From NCBI GenBank assembly GCA_030278955.1, contig JAOANR010000001.1, forward strand, positions 2,320,894 through 2,384,893: a DNA stretch of 64,000 nt, read 5' to 3'. Shown piece after piece: positions 12,971 through 26,314 of this stretch. Position 1 is the stretch's first letter. Each line of letters begins with the position of its first letter. This stretch comes from Hygrophila difformis (Eukaryota; Streptophyta; Magnoliopsida; Lamiales; Acanthaceae). A model generated the notes under the pieces. That model was given only the letters and a program-made list of their open reading frames with translations. It had not been told where the DNA came from and ran no database searches. A program made the position numbers and the translations under genes.

Positions 12971-14925
12971 CTAGCTATGTTGATTTAGAGTGTTGATTGA
13001 ATGTTTTTCTTTAAAACAGAAAGAATGAATTTCTCGGTAGAGAATATTGAAGAGCAACTTGTTCTAATCAACCAAAAATAAGAGAACAAGGAATCATGAT
13101 TGAACAACTTGTTTAAAATGTTGAGTTGGGAATTGTTGAATTTCATGTGTGAATTAGTGTGAATGCATTTTACCACATAATATTGTTTAAACAAACTTCT
13201 TACCTAATTTCTACATTATATTCAATTGTGCAAGTAATGTGATAGTTGAAAGTTGAAAGTCGAGAGTTAGATGTAGTGTGATGCACAATTGTATAAATAT
13301 ATTTGTTGGACTTCATAAATATAGTAATCAAATACATAGAACATGTTTGGGAGCAAGCGAATCCATTCACTCCTAAATAACCCAATACACTGTTCGACTT
13401 CAAAACCACAAGAGACAAAGTTATAGTGGATTCAGTAGTACTACTTACAAAACAATATCATACTCATTAATTACTTTATGTACATATATACAGTATTTAA
13501 TAAAACATGGTATATGATATATATACTATAGTAAAAATGCATAATCTGATAATTTAAACCACTCTGAAGTTAATTTTACCTTAAATAGATTTTTAATAAC
13601 CATAAATAATTTTTAATTCTTACTGACAGTAATCACTCAAAAATTCCATCCTCTAGATATAAATCCCATTTACACTTTAATCTCGTAATGTAATAAAGTC
13701 GAAATCTTCTTTTATTTTGCTAATTCATATTGGTTCTATATTTGTAGCATGCAATATGCATGCAGCATGCATGTTAGTACTTAGTAGTGTATTCATATAA
13801 TGTCGTGTTAATTCTAGCGAAATACATGAAAAAGAGGTTTTAAAAATCTTACATGAATTAAAAATTATGAAACATGTAATGAATGTTTGGACCAATTTTG
13901 GTGTAAAATTGGGGCCAGTAGACATGGCTTGTGGCCACTCATGTTGGATAGTTGTGGGTCCTGACGCTGATATTTAATTTATACACTTCAATACTCCCTC
14001 CTACTCCATCCCTTCCGTTTTAGTTGTCTGTTTCAGCTCAATTTCAATAACCAAGATATGCATTAATTAACTTATAAATTTCTATTTTTACCATTCAACT
14101 AAACAATTTGGTAATAAATGTCAAGAAATATCATTTATGTAACGTAAAGGATAATATAGTAAAAACATAATATAACTACCTAAAACTATTTTGGAACGGA
14201 GGGAGTAGTAAGTAATAATGTTTTAAATACAATAATATCTACACCATTTCCTGCCTGTTGTTATTGCAATAAAACAGTGTGTCTCAAGGATGGTGCCTAC
14301 ATGTCAATTTCTGTCACCTATAGGGAGGGTTTTCTGTGTTTTTTGTCATTTACATCACTTGGGCTTTTAGAAAAATAGCCTTTATGAAAAGCCCAACCCA
14401 ATTAAAAGGATAGGGGCCCTAGGCCCTAGAGGGAAACTGCTGAACACAGTAAATTGCATTAAATTCCCAGCTGACCAGACCAGCCGAGCTAGTTGCCATT
14501 TTCACTCTCAAACAAATTAATTTCATGGACGTCGATTTTCTTCCTCACAGTTTTTAACTTTTCACATTTTCCACAAAATAAACACATGCATGTAAGCATG
14601 TTTATAAACACACCTGAGATATTTGAATGCATTTTTAAAAAGAAAAAATCGAAAACAAAGTTTATCCAAGTATAATATACAAGCATTTGGATAGATATAA
14701 ATAGATGTGTGTGTGTGTATTGTGCATTTAAAACCAAATTATAACCACAGATAACAAGAAGCTTGCAAAAGGACGTGGTCCTTAATTATATACAAAACAT
14801 CATAAATTAATAAAATTAAATTAAATTGCTTGAGCTATGACAAAATAAAATCACTAACGGAAACTATTAACCGCATCAAGCAAACAATTCAATATACTTA
14901 TAAAAAGCAATAAATGTCGTAATTA
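12971..14925. other. Intergenic region between the split SAUR and the FPP gene
   Basis: AT-rich, with one MITE (13994-14205). Around 14340-14430 is a small patch with GGGCTT/GCCCAA motifs and GGCCCTAGGCCCTAG. I see no gene. The short reading frames are low-complexity. Confidence 0.6.
13994..14205. mobile_element. Stowaway-type MITE, copy F
   Basis: Begins CTCCCTCCTACTCC and ends GGAACGGAGGGAG, with TA on both sides. About 212 bp. Its left part (TTCCGTTTTAGTTGTCT) resembles the left part of the MITE that split the SAUR. Confidence 0.85.
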
Positions 14926-17900
14926 CTATGCATTCTTACCTTTGGATGAAAAGAATCTGACGAATCCACGGCTTTGCTTTTCCGGTGTAGAAGTCGAAGA
15001 GAAGCCGGACGTGGCAGGGTGGTTGTTCATATGCTTTGATGATCTGCATGGTGATTGAGGAACGTGGCTCACTTCGGACTCCGACGAATCAATGTCTTGC
15101 AAACTCATGCCACTCATTGTATGTTCGTCCATAATGGAGGGTTCTGCCTTTGTGCTTTTAACGTTATACGGTGACCGGAGGAAATCGGTTTGCGGGCGCA
15201 GCGCCTTCAGCTGCTTGCTCAGGATATATATGGTTTGTTGACACTCTGCTAGCTTCTGAGAAGCAGCAGCCAACTCATCCTGTTAGACATCCAAAAATTG
15301 ATGACATGATTTTGGTTGTTCTTGGACAGAGTAACGACAAATGAGGGCAATTTCTAGAGATGCTTATATGGGCTAACCTGGCTAGCTTTTTTGTCGTTCT
15401 CAGCTGCTGAGCGACTCTCGATCCTGTAATGACAATATTGAGATAATGGTGAGCGGATATATAGATAAAATTGAACTGAAATGATAACGAGAGAATTAGA
15501 ATGGACATAGGTCGGTACCTCTGCAGCTTCTCCTGAAGATCATTGCATCTCGAGATTGCATCTTGATGACTTTTTCTCTCCTCTTGTAGCTCGTTATCCA
15601 GAATTTCCATTTTCCCTCGGAGAAGATTGATTTCGGATTGGAATTCTTCTGCCCGTTTTTCGAGCGCATTGTATGACTCCGCCATGCATTTGAGCTGCGT
15701 CTCAGCCAAGCTATTGGAGTTTTGAGCTGATGCTAATTGTGACTTCACTTGTGCCAAAAGCTGTTCCGCCTCCAGCAACTGACACTTGGTGCTCTCGAAG
15801 TTCTCGGTGCATCTAGCCAGATCAGCTGTCAAATTTTCATTTTCCAGTTTCAGTTGTTCAAACTCCTCCACCGAACATTTCCATGATCCGGAAGTAGGAG
15901 CTGGATTTCCGGTGATTGGGATGTCGGGTTCAGATGATGAATCAGAAAAGTGGGAACAGCCATTTGGATACCCCTGTTTCAATGAATCGGTCATGGCCTT
16001 ATTCTCGGGCAGAACAATCTTGTCTACGCAATCCGAACTACTAGCTTCAACTTCAGAACTTTTAAATCCAACAATGTTGAAGTGCAGATCACTTGCAATG
16101 TGTAGCACAGGAGAAATGTCAAGAACAAAGTCTGTTGGATTTATATCACCTTTGACAGCATCACCATACTTGGCAGATAACATGTTCAGGTTTTTATTTA
16201 GACCAACTTGATCAGGAGACACCCCCAGGATAGCTTTAGCCTCTTTACCGAGCATCATTACAAAATCATAGATGTGGGAGATGGCTGTGTCTACTTCTTG
16301 ACCTATGATCCTCACTTTCCCAGTATTAGCTTCAACATCTCCAGAAAAAGATCTTCCCCTCTTGGTTATCTTGGCATCATCTTCATGAGTTGGAAGATCC
16401 CTCCCTAAACCACAACAATAGTCTGGCTCTGCAACACTATTTTCTGACTGGTGAGGCAAAGAATCCAACAAATCCTGCATAACACTCATAACGTAATCTG
16501 TCGCCTTGCCCATTTCTTTATCATTCGATATAGACTCAAGTAGCGTAGATATTCTTGAACGAAGTTCCACAAGAATAAGTGGATCTGTACGCAATTGAGG
16601 ACTTGAAATAGTCGCATCCTCTCTGCAGGGGGTTTCCAGGCCATGAGTATCCCTGGGTTGGGTGTTTGTCACAACTTCAACCGGTTTTACAAGTTCATGT
16701 CCAATGTTACTGAGGTCACCAGAAACATCTGATGAAATTGTAGCTTGTGACCCATAGGATTCATAAGCTAATTTCTCCATCTCCAGAAAGTCATCCATAA
16801 GGTCCATGCGATAACTATTTCTGGATTCATGTGGACTGTCGGGATTCTTTCCCCTGATGTAGGAGTACTCGGATATTGATACTGTAGCCAGTGAACCAGC
16901 AACACTAATATTATCATCATTGCCATCGTCAGCCGCAAACCTTGGGGAATTGCTAGCTTTCACATAAGAGAAACCTTCAACCGTGCCCTGAGAATTGAAC
17001 GTCAGAGGGCTTCCGTGTTCACCCGTAGCTTGTAGTTGTGATTCTAAACTTTGAATCTTGCTGGCCATGTCTGTGCATAAACTCCTAGAAGTTCTCAATT
17101 CACTATTACATTGTGACAATGCTTCCTTCAGGGTCCTGCTTTGTTCATCCATTTCTACTAGACGCTCCACAAGTAGCTCATTCTCTCTGTAGAGCTTCTG
17201 TTGATTGTCAACTGAAACTTCGGGCAGCTGGGACAGGTGAGAAATAGGAAGTTTCCTTGAAGACCTCCTGAAACGCGAATCTCCATAATCCCTGCCAAAG
17301 TTTTCAACTTCAAGTTTCATTTGTGCCAATGCAGCAGGACCAGGCAACTTCTTCCGAACAAGACCTCGTAACCTTTGGCACTCAGCCTCAAGCTTAGCTA
17401 TCTTCTTCACTCCATCAAGATGCTGCTTGTTTGCTACCTCCGCGGATCTCACGCTCATGTTCTTTTCCTCGTTGCGTATTTCTACCTCTTTACTGGCAAT
17501 ATGGAGCTCATATTTCAGTGAATTGACTTCTTTCTCCAAGGACTCTATCTTGGTCTTCAGAAGATCTATCTCAGCATTTGCTTGTGATTTTTCTTCTCTT
17601 AGCCTATTCACCATATCAGAGTGCTCCTGCAGAGATCTCGACAGTGCATCATTCTCAGCAACCGACCTCCATATTTGTTGGTTCAAATTCACTATTTTTG
17701 CTTCGAGATCTTTCTTCATCTCATCAAAGAGCTTCGTTCGGTTGAGAATAACTTCATTCAACTTTTGATCGTGTTCTTCCTTCAAAGTTCGTATCTGCCG
17801 CATACATTCCTTGAGAGCACCATCCAAATGCGATGCCCGATCTTCTGCATTAAGCTTTAGCAGCGTGACAGATTCCAGCTGATTTTTCAATGTTGCAGCT

Positions 17901-18420
17901 TCTGCCTCAGCCTTTTCCCAACCTGTACAAGCAATTTTCTCGCAAGTAAAGTCACAAACTCGACTCGGGAATAAAACACAGACTATTATAAGTTCAAACC
18001 TGAGACTGCTTCCTCTGCAACTTTAGCATGTTGTTTCACCAGGTTTTCTTTCTCCGTTATTTCAGAGTGGGCCTCAGACAACTTTTGATTCAGTTGCTTT
18101 ACTTCATCCTTTAACTTCTGCTCCTCCCCTTCTCGCAACTTCAGTTCATCCTCCAATCCTATTAGATGCCGGTGTGATTCTATTGAAATTTGAACAAATT
18201 TAGAGTTTCGACTATTGTTATCCTCTTTTTCCTGCGAAAAAGCATAGCAATAAAACAATCAAGAACCAGACAATCTGGAACAATAACAAGGTTTGAAGAA
18301 CTCAACACATGTACTAACTTTGTTCACTTGAGTTTCACATATGCCTGAAGCTGTTACAGAAGTATCAGCTCTCTCCACTGCTTGTTTATCAGAAGATTTT
18401 TTCTTCCACGGCCAACTCAT
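14926..18420 (-). CDS. FPP: Filament-like plant protein (FPP, DUF869), long coiled coil
   Basis: Five coding exons on the minus strand: 18420-18319, 18231-18000, 17922-15519, 15423-15378 and 15279-14926, all with GT-AG introns in matching phase. They total 3,138 bp, or 1,045 aa, the normal family length. The protein opens MSWPWKKKSSDK, the family's N-terminal signature, followed by heptad-rich coiled coil with the diagnostic blocks KQHAKVAEEAVSGWEKAEAE and AEDRASHLDGALKECMRQI. MDDFLEMEKLA starts near residue 487. A second coiled-coil block follows, and the tail ends in GFVRFFSSKGKNA. FPPs are plant-specific coiled-coil proteins, first found as MAF1 (nuclear envelope protein) interactors and linked to microtubule or membrane organisation. 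The donor-like GTAAGA beside the stop leaves a small chance of an alternative last exon. An in-frame ATG also exists at 18450, but a CAG acceptor lies between it and the MSWPW start. Confidence 0.93.
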
Positions 18421-19900
18421 TTTATTGATCACAATCTGTTGAGCAAACAAGATTCAAAACTAAAGTCCTCATTGAGTCGCAGGATTGTAATAACAATTCG
18501 TTAACAATATAAGAGCAGAGGAAAACAGGAAAAGCTTTCAGTCAGCATCACCAAGGCACAATTTTCCCACCAAAAAATTGATGTCTTAACATTGTTACTC
18601 GATCAATATGCATCAATGTTTCAACAATGTCACATGCTTTCCTATTAGTACACCTAACTGACTAAAAATGGCGGAAAAAGAAAGTTAATAGAAATCAAAT
18701 CACATGCCACAGCAGCAAAGATGTATTGCTAGTTGACTAAGGAAAGCCCCAGAGAATACTTCAATAATTTCTGAACAATTTACAGACAAACAGCAGCAGA
18801 GAAGTTCAAGACAGAGAAGTCAATCATGTCTGGATACCAAGAGCACAATTACATTCCAGGATAGACAACTAAAAGATAAGATATAGTATCAGTCAAATCT
18901 GCAATGCAGATCACAAAAATGCCGAAAATTTGAAGGCATGCAACTACTCTTTATATTAATAATATGCTAATGACAGAAGAAGAAAACGATAGGCCACCAA
19001 ATAGAATCAAATTTCAGCATGAACGTGACATTCCGTGATCTAATAAAGATAGAAAATAAAATAGATTCTTGCTAGAAATATTATGTATTTTGATGTAGAA
19101 ATTTAGACGGAGTTACTATTTTTCTTCTACACTACACAGAAGGTACACAAATTCATCAACACGCCGTCATCATTATTCATTAACCGATTCGATCATTGGC
19201 AAACGAACTTCACACATAAGGTTGCTTCAAACCTCAGCTACATAAGCTTAAAGCTCCGTGTTCTCAACAAAAAATATGTATATGGTATGGAGATGAAAAT
19301 GATTATTCACCTTACAAAATTAAAATAAATTTAATATGCAGCAGACAAATGTATGATTCCGAAATGATTACCGACTCACCGAACATTCAGAAAATTGAAC
19401 TTGTGAAAAGAACTCCATAGATTCAAGCTAAAAACACTCACTAATATTGAATTATACTTGTATTAAAGCTTTAGTGAAGCTGGGGAAACCAACCGTAAAC
19501 GAATTTAAAAGGATTAAAAAGAAAGGGAGATACTCCAACAGAAGCCGGAAGCAAAGTGCACATGAGAACTGAGGGAAAGAAAAGTGATCGAGAATAATAA
19601 TTTTTTTGAAAAAAATATGGATAAAGAGAGATTCCGATTCCACACTGAACAAACAATACTCATCCAATTCAATCAAAAACAGCAATAACAACAAAGTGAA
19701 GTGAAGAACAATCAAAAATCACGTATAACTTTCCGCCAAATTTCCATACCTAGCTAGCTACCCGCTCCAATGCAATGAAATTGAAGAAATTACAATAGAC
19801 GGAGAACAAAACAAAAACACAGTGAGATTCAACACTGAGAATGCAGATTATTCAGGTTGCCGGTGGTTGGGTGGCCGGAGAATGGCGAGCTTGCGCTAAA
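18421..19900 (-). other. Probable 5' leader and leader intron(s) of the FPP gene
   Basis: On the minus strand a good acceptor (TTTGCTCAACAG near 18434) sits just before the FPP start codon, implying a spliced 5' UTR. A pyrimidine-rich stretch with a donor-like GCTAG/GTATGG near 19750 is a plausible first exon end. FPP genes commonly carry leader introns. Exact boundaries need transcript data. Confidence 0.5.
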
Positions 19901-22841
19901 TTGGTCTCACTTAAAAAAGGAGTTGAAAAATGAGGAGCTCCAAACCATTAGTCTTTTAAAATTAATTAACTCAATATAAAATAGTAGCAAATGCAAATAA
20001 ATTCTTTGCCAAATTTTCGGCCAATGGAAGAAAGGAATAAACGTTCAGATATCTGCCAACTAAAAACTTCTCCATTACTACTACTCATCATTTAATTTAA
20101 ATATTATTTAATTCAATTGTTTAATTAATTAAAAAAAATATACTGTATAATATTGAACAACTGACTAATGCCAATGGCATTAAAACCAGAGACCATTGGG
20201 TTAGGAAAATGACGAAAAAGCCCCGCGGGAACAAGGATTGATTCTTCTGGGGTTACCGGAATTAGGTGTGTGAATCTCCACCGTTCCTGGTGTGTAAAAT
20301 GAACGGTGTACATATTGTGGTAGTATTTGGGTGATTGAGCATGTGGGTGACAGATACGATGGAAAGTCAGCACTGTGAGCTGCAAGAAACTTGACAAATG
20401 GGAGGGAGCACCGCCCGGCGTCAGTGACTTCCACCTCATTATTTGGGGGTCGTCCCCACAGTCATGCCATGTGCCGCCGATGCATCTGATTCCCCCTCCC
20501 TCTTCCCCTGCAGTTTGCAGATTTCACATTCCCACTAATCTCATACTCCTACAGTTGAGTAAAGTGAAACTCAACTACATATGCAGGGGTGACTCTGGCT
20601 GTATTACCGAATGCCGGACCACACTCATATTTTACGTAAATGTGTTAAAAAGTCGAATCAAAATTAATTAATAAGTAGTACTAATTACTTATGCAACATA
20701 ACACTTAGTATAAAATAAGGAGAAAGCAGTAGTTTGATACACATTTGATGAATCTTGATAAACTGAAAATGGACTTGTTCCTATTTTCACTTTCGTGACC
20801 TTTTAAATTAAATATAGATCTTTGTGTTGCTTCTTTTATTGAAACAATATAGTATGACGTAAATTAAAGGATGCATTCTTCCTGTTTTAAGAACTGTAAT
20901 TTGGGGCATTAGCATTACAAAATTCTTACGAATAAATTAATTCTCGAAGTACAAATGACAAAAATATAGTAGTCATAAAGTTCAATTCAACCAACAGAGT
21001 TTTTTTGTTTTTATTTCTTTTTAAAATACTGATAATATAAAAAAAAATGTGGAAGCGTGTGAAAAAAAAAATTTAAAATACGCGTCACTTATTTAGTTTA
21101 TTAATGATAGCATGTACAAATACATATACATTATTTATTAAAGAATTATGTTACTATTGAAGCTATACATATAATCCAAAAGTTTCAATTAATTAATTAT
21201 CAGATCACAACCTTACGAATTAAATTAGATGACGACTCTTGGCCAACCTAGAGGATATAGTAATACGAAATTCAATTATTTTCTAAAAGAGGACCAGTTT
21301 CTTTTTATTATCGTATTGCATTGGCATTTGACATTGAGTTTCAATTTATTGATAATAAATGCATGCTGTCCATGCCCAATAATTTCTTTTATTTCTTTTG
21401 TTTATAGTTGATCGTTGCTTTTAAATTTATTGTCACAAAATAGTTAGCACTTTGTCACATTATTATTTCTTTTGTGATTTTCCATTTTTTTTCCCTTTTT
21501 ACCAAACTCCCCATAAAATATTGTGATGCAAAGTCCGGCAGTTTTTTCAACTTCACTAGGATTAATTAAACTTCAATGGTCATTTTGTTGAAAACCGAAA
21601 TGGGAGATAATATGCAATTGCTTAAACAACGCGGGCATGCAAATTTAACAATTGACATGTCATCGAATTTTGAAAATGACGGCACTGTTTAAAATCTAAC
21701 AATAAATTTTTGAATTAGGGATTGAAATTTATAAACTTTGCAGGGAGGTTAGTCGTTGATAAATTAATTCAGTACATTCCAAAAGAAAAGTAGGAACGGA
21801 TGACAAAAAAATATAATAACAATTTATAAAGTGCTAAATGAAGAGAGACAAGCAGAATCAACATTTGCAATTTTGTATTTTTTTATGGTAATATATTCTA
21901 AATGGTCATGAAATTTTTACATAAAAGTACACAAGTCCTTCATGAGATGCTTCTTCATTGGTCATTGCCCAACAAAAGAAAAAACAAAACCTAAATAAAT
22001 TCATATTTAATTTATTTTTCATTCATCAGAAACAGACATGCATGCATTAATCGGCCAATAATTTATTTCTATCCTGATTTTCCTCAGCTTGTTTCAAAGA
22101 AATGAGGAAATTGAAAACAAATTAGTACTTCTTTTAGTGGGAAATTTTAATTTATGTTTTTAGGTAACGGAATTTTGGGAACGTGTCGTCAAAGGAAACT
22201 ATATATTTTGTGGCCATTAATTAAAGACGCTACAACAAAACAGTCACACATTGGGTCGCGTTAATAAATCTCAATATGGGCAGTGTATTAAAATTGATAA
22301 AATATTTTAACTTAATTAAAGTTCAGAGTATAAAAATTTTGAGATTCATTATTAGAATATGCTAAATATTTTTATAATAAATTTATACAAGGTACATGCA
22401 CATTGAATCCAATCCGAACGTTTGATCCTTATGTTGTCGGTGACTACATCACATAATTGTTGCATATAAATTCAACAATCATGCAGTATTATTTTAACAC
22501 TCGGATCTTGTTCACCTGATATAATTACTTTATTAAGGCTAATCATATAATAATATCCTATAGAATAATTTTAAAAAGTACTAGTAAAACAAGCTATTCA
22601 TATTAACAACACACTTTTCTTTTCTCATAGTTACTTCATATAAGAACAGCAAGGTGAAGCGTGTTAACATTAAATATTTTTGCTGTCAAAAACAAGGTGT
22701 TATAAATCATAGTATACAATATTTACTTAAGAGATGAGAGCCTTCATTATGTTAAGAACCATTAATTAATACACTTATTGACTTATTCAATGAAATAATA
22801 ATCACATTGAATTGAAGTAAATAAAATTAATTCAATCTCAT
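19901..22841. other. FPP upstream region and intergenic DNA
   Basis: 20180-20530 is less AT-rich than its surroundings and probably includes FPP upstream regulatory sequence. Its short reading frames match nothing I recognise. From 20650 the DNA is AT-rich and without recognisable genes or elements. Confidence 0.5.
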
Positions 22842-22971
22842 AGGTTGTGAGTTCGATTCCCACCCGGCCCCTATCCCCTCCCCTTTCTCCTCCTTTGTAA
22901 TTTGTGTGGTTTGGGCTCCCACATACCTTTGCCGACATATGTATGTCACTGTTTACCAAAAAAAATTTAAT
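22842..22971 (+). mobile_element. tRNA-derived SINE, family 2, tail type GTTTACC
   Basis: Contains the B-box-like GAGTTCGATTCCCACC, the body motif TTTGTAATTTGTGTGG and the tail GCCGACATA...GTTTACC followed by A residues. The near-matching direct repeat TTAATT(C)AATCTCAT flanks it (22827-22841 and 22972-22985). The A-box head is missing, so the copy is 5'-truncated. The element at 33925-34097 has the same tail. Confidence 0.8.
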
Positions 22972-23123
22972 TTAATTAATCTCATTTCAGAAAATGAATA
23001 AGTTCTCGTGAATTAACACCGTGAAGGCCGACAAGTGAACGAAAGGTGTAGATGATCCGGTGTTGTACACCCGGAAGCACCCCAACATGACCCTTATTCT
23101 CGTCTAGAAGCATAAATCACAGG

Positions 23124-23589
23124 TAGGGGTGAAAACGAGCCGAGCCGAGCTCGAGCCTGGGTGGGCTCGGCTCGGCTCGATGAAGTATAAGTTCGGCTCG
23201 GCTCGAGCTCGAAGCTCGACGAGCTTCAGAAATTGAGCTCGGCTCGAGCTCGACACAAAATAGTGAAACTCGAGCTCGGCTCGATGAGCCTAAAAAGCTC
23301 GAAATAAATTTCTCTCTCTCTCTTTTTTTTTTTTTTGGTTGAATGAAATTATTGAATAATGAGTCTAGTTGTTGCTCTACCTGGAATTTTCAGCATCTCA
23401 AATAACTTACCAATCCTTCCGGTTCTCTTCGAGTCTCCAGTTTGCAGCTGGGAGGACACGACAAAGCAAAGAGATTTCTTGCATGACAGGATAAAACTTG
23501 AAGGATGGATTTTTTTAGAAATATATTAAAATACTTCTGGATTTAAGAAAGAAAATACTCCTTGACTTCTACTATATTTTAATATATAA

Positions 23590-23626
<37 letters not shown>

Positions 23627-23805
23627 TATATTCGAGCCTATTATCGAGCTTTCGAGCCGAGTATTGCTTAGCTCGGCTTGAGCTCGTTCATATTCCGAGC
23701 CGATCTCGAATTCGAGTCGAGCCTTTTCGAGTCGAGCTTTGGTCGAGCTTTGATCGAGTCGAGCCCGAATATTTTACGAGCCTATCAGTCTCATTTATAC
23801 CCCTA
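23124..23805. mobile_element. hAT-type MITE with GAGCTCGGCTC subterminal repeats
   Basis: A perfect 8-bp direct repeat ATCACAGG (23116-23123 and 23806-23813) flanks a 682-bp element whose ends are TAGGGGTGAAAACGAG and the inexact complement CTCATTTATACCCCTA. Both ends are packed with short GAGCTCG, GGCTCGG and CGAGC repeats in both orientations, as expected of hAT subterminal transposase-binding sites. The interior has an AT microsatellite and no transposase frame, so it is non-autonomous. Confidence 0.93.
23588..23621. repeat. (TA)n microsatellite within the hAT MITE
   Basis: About 17 TA repeats inside the element at 23124-23805. Confidence 0.9.
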
Positions 23806-23813
23806 ATCACAGG

Positions 23814-26314
23814 CTTTATAGCCTTTAGTCCATCACTCATTGTTTCACTCACCATTTTGCCAATATTTGTCAAAGCATTTTAATTTTACCTTGGATTCCA
23901 CTTCACCTTTTTCTCTATATACCAACTCATATTATATATTTACATAATTCTACTTTTATTTATTTATTAATTTACATTTTTTTTTCCTTTTTGTCATCGA
24001 AGTACTATACTTTTAATATATACTAGTACTTGGGTATTCTTCCCCTTACTCAATACAATACGCTTAGCCCAACATAGTTTTTTATGGGGCCATAAGCGTG
24101 GGTTGATCCTCATTTATTCTCTCTTTAGTATTATAAGTTAAATTTCTAAATAATTAAAAATACAAACCACAAAGCATAATTGTTTTGTAGAAGAGAAGTT
24201 TAAACTTCAAAGTATTTAACTAAATAACGAAGTTGATAATCTCCAACACTACAAAGAATTTTTTTAATGGAGTAGTAAACTTGCTTAACTATCCGACTAT
24301 ATGCCACAACTTTTTTGGTGCAGTAAATAAATTTATGGCATGGTGTGACACTGTGACATGATAATTAAGGTAATTGATTACTCATTGGACTTTGTGTAAG
24401 TGATGGTGTTGTTCTGATTAAAAACGAAATTAAATTTATATGGTTTTCATTTAACTATCGTGGAAATTGACCTCCAATCTATTCATTCAAGTTTTAGGGG
24501 GGAAAAAAAAAACCAGAAAAGCGAAATTTGATAGAGAAATGAAAATAGAAGCCTTAATTGTCAAGTTTGATTTTTGCAACCCTGCGACGGGACGTCTTTT
24601 AATTTCTTGTTTTTTAGGTTTTAATTTGGTGGTGAACTGTAGCCGTATCATTGGGCCACATGATTATGCATGTAACAATGTCAATATTAGTTAGAAAAAT
24701 ATATTTTATATTTAAATAAAATAGTGGAATGAAATTATATATAAAATGTACTTCCCCTTCTAGTTTAATTCGTTATTAACTAAAAGTAATTAGAATTTAT
24801 TTATGTTAAAAAGATGAGGATGTGTAACAGTGTAAGCCGTTGTCTGCCATTTTATTAAAATTATTTATACTATATGTGCGCATTTTCAGAATTTATCCAT
24901 CATGATTATGTTAGCTTTGTACATTCTTCGAATTCCCAGGTTTTAGAATCATTTTGTCTGGCTTCGTACATATAAAGTTACCTAGATAAATACTTCTCGG
25001 TAGATTCTACCATCAATGAGCACTCTAATATGTTAGAAATATGTTTATGTATACATGTGATTTCTATATACTACATTGCCCAAAAGAAAAAAAAAACTTT
25101 GTGGTGGTTTTTATTTTCTTTTCGGGCCTATTTGGGTCATCTAAACCACATGTATTGGGCTTAGTCCATATTCTTTGGCCCAATAGCTAACAAGATCCAA
25201 GTATGGTGGTTCTTTTATTTTTTTATGTTTTATTTAATTTTTTCTTTTGCTGAAATTGATACTCGCTATTTTAATTTCTTCCTTTTCTTACATAATTTTT
25301 TTTTTAATATATATAAAAAAGACATAACAACCAACATTGCATCACTCGTCTTGAATCCAATGTGGCCTGGGGATACCCAGTATTTCACCTTAAAAAAAAA
25401 AAACATTGCATCACTCAACGCCTCCAACTACTGTACAAAAAATAACAAGAAAAAGGAAAATCGTACCTAGTGTCCTACTGTCAATTAATATTCTATAATT
25501 TAGAGTTTTAATTAACAAATAATCATGTACATATATAGTTGGTCCAACCAATAATTCCTTTCTAATTACAAGAGAGATTCAATACATAGATTATTAATCA
25601 AATCATAGTGGTATGATTAATTAATATTAAAAAAAACGATAATTAAACTAATAGTCTACGTACATGATTAAGTGAATTAATTATTGAGTTGTCCGAACAA
25701 TTATTACAATGTACCTCCCTCATATATCATAATCAACAAATTCTTGTTAGCCCCACACAACAAAAAAACAAAACGTAATACAGAAACAAAAAGCTTAGCC
25801 AGTTGTGTCTTAGGACAAATTGCAATGCGTCACCAACTTTGGGGGAATTTTAATATTTTTAAATTGCAACCAGCTGTAATTTTTCATTTTAATTACAAGT
25901 GAATGATTTCATGACATAAAACTCATATATATAGGCTAACTGTCAATGAAGAAGGATGATTGTGGTTCCCTTTAATTTTCTACTAGGAGGTAATTAAGTT
26001 ATATGTGAAGGCTCAAGTTGTCTTAATAAAAATTAAGGATACATCATCCAAATCAAACCCATATAGCCCTCCCGTGTAATTAAGTGTTTCTTGTGACCGG
26101 ACCTTCATCCTAAAAAACAATATTCCCAAAAGAAAAATATATAAAAGTAACTCACGTACTTTTTATGATAATCATGAGAAGGGAAAAACATACCACCTAT
26201 TTTTATTTTTTAAAATATGAAATTAAATTATTTTTTTTCTTTCTATCTATTTTTATCTTCTATATTAAATGGTACTCCTTATTTTTATCGTCTACATACA
26301 TATAATAGTCTATA
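23814..26314. other. AT-rich intergenic region
   Basis: No gene recognised. 25120-25190 has several GGCC/GGGCTT-type motifs (CGGGCC, TTGGGCTT, TGGCCCAA) that resemble plant site II promoter motifs, but no gene follows on either strand. One short SINE tail insertion lies at 25348-25401. Confidence 0.5.
25348..25401 (+). mobile_element. 54-bp 3' tail of a family-1 SINE with target-site duplication
   Basis: Matches the 3' end of the SINE at 4715-4900 (CCTGGGGATACC ... TTTCACCT plus A-tail). It is flanked by the perfect 15-bp direct repeat AACATTGCATCACTC (25333-25347 and 25402-25416). Only the tail inserted, a strongly 5'-truncated retroposition. Confidence 0.85.

Noticed and set aside
15786..17860. 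Plus-strand open frames of 66-141 codons over the FPP gene
   Set aside because: Antisense shadows of the long FPP coding exon with no recognisable domain.
20125..20671. Cluster of open frames (77-104 codons) upstream of FPP
   Set aside because: No domain, no splice or codon-usage support; probably FPP upstream region.
22842..22880. tRNA gene suggested by a B-box-like GGTTGTGAGTTCGATTCCC
   Set aside because: No acceptor stem or complete cloverleaf can be drawn, and the downstream body and A-tail identify a SINE.
25120..25190. Cluster of GGCCCA/GGGCTT motifs that looks like a plant promoter
   Set aside because: No gene follows on either strand within reasonable distance.
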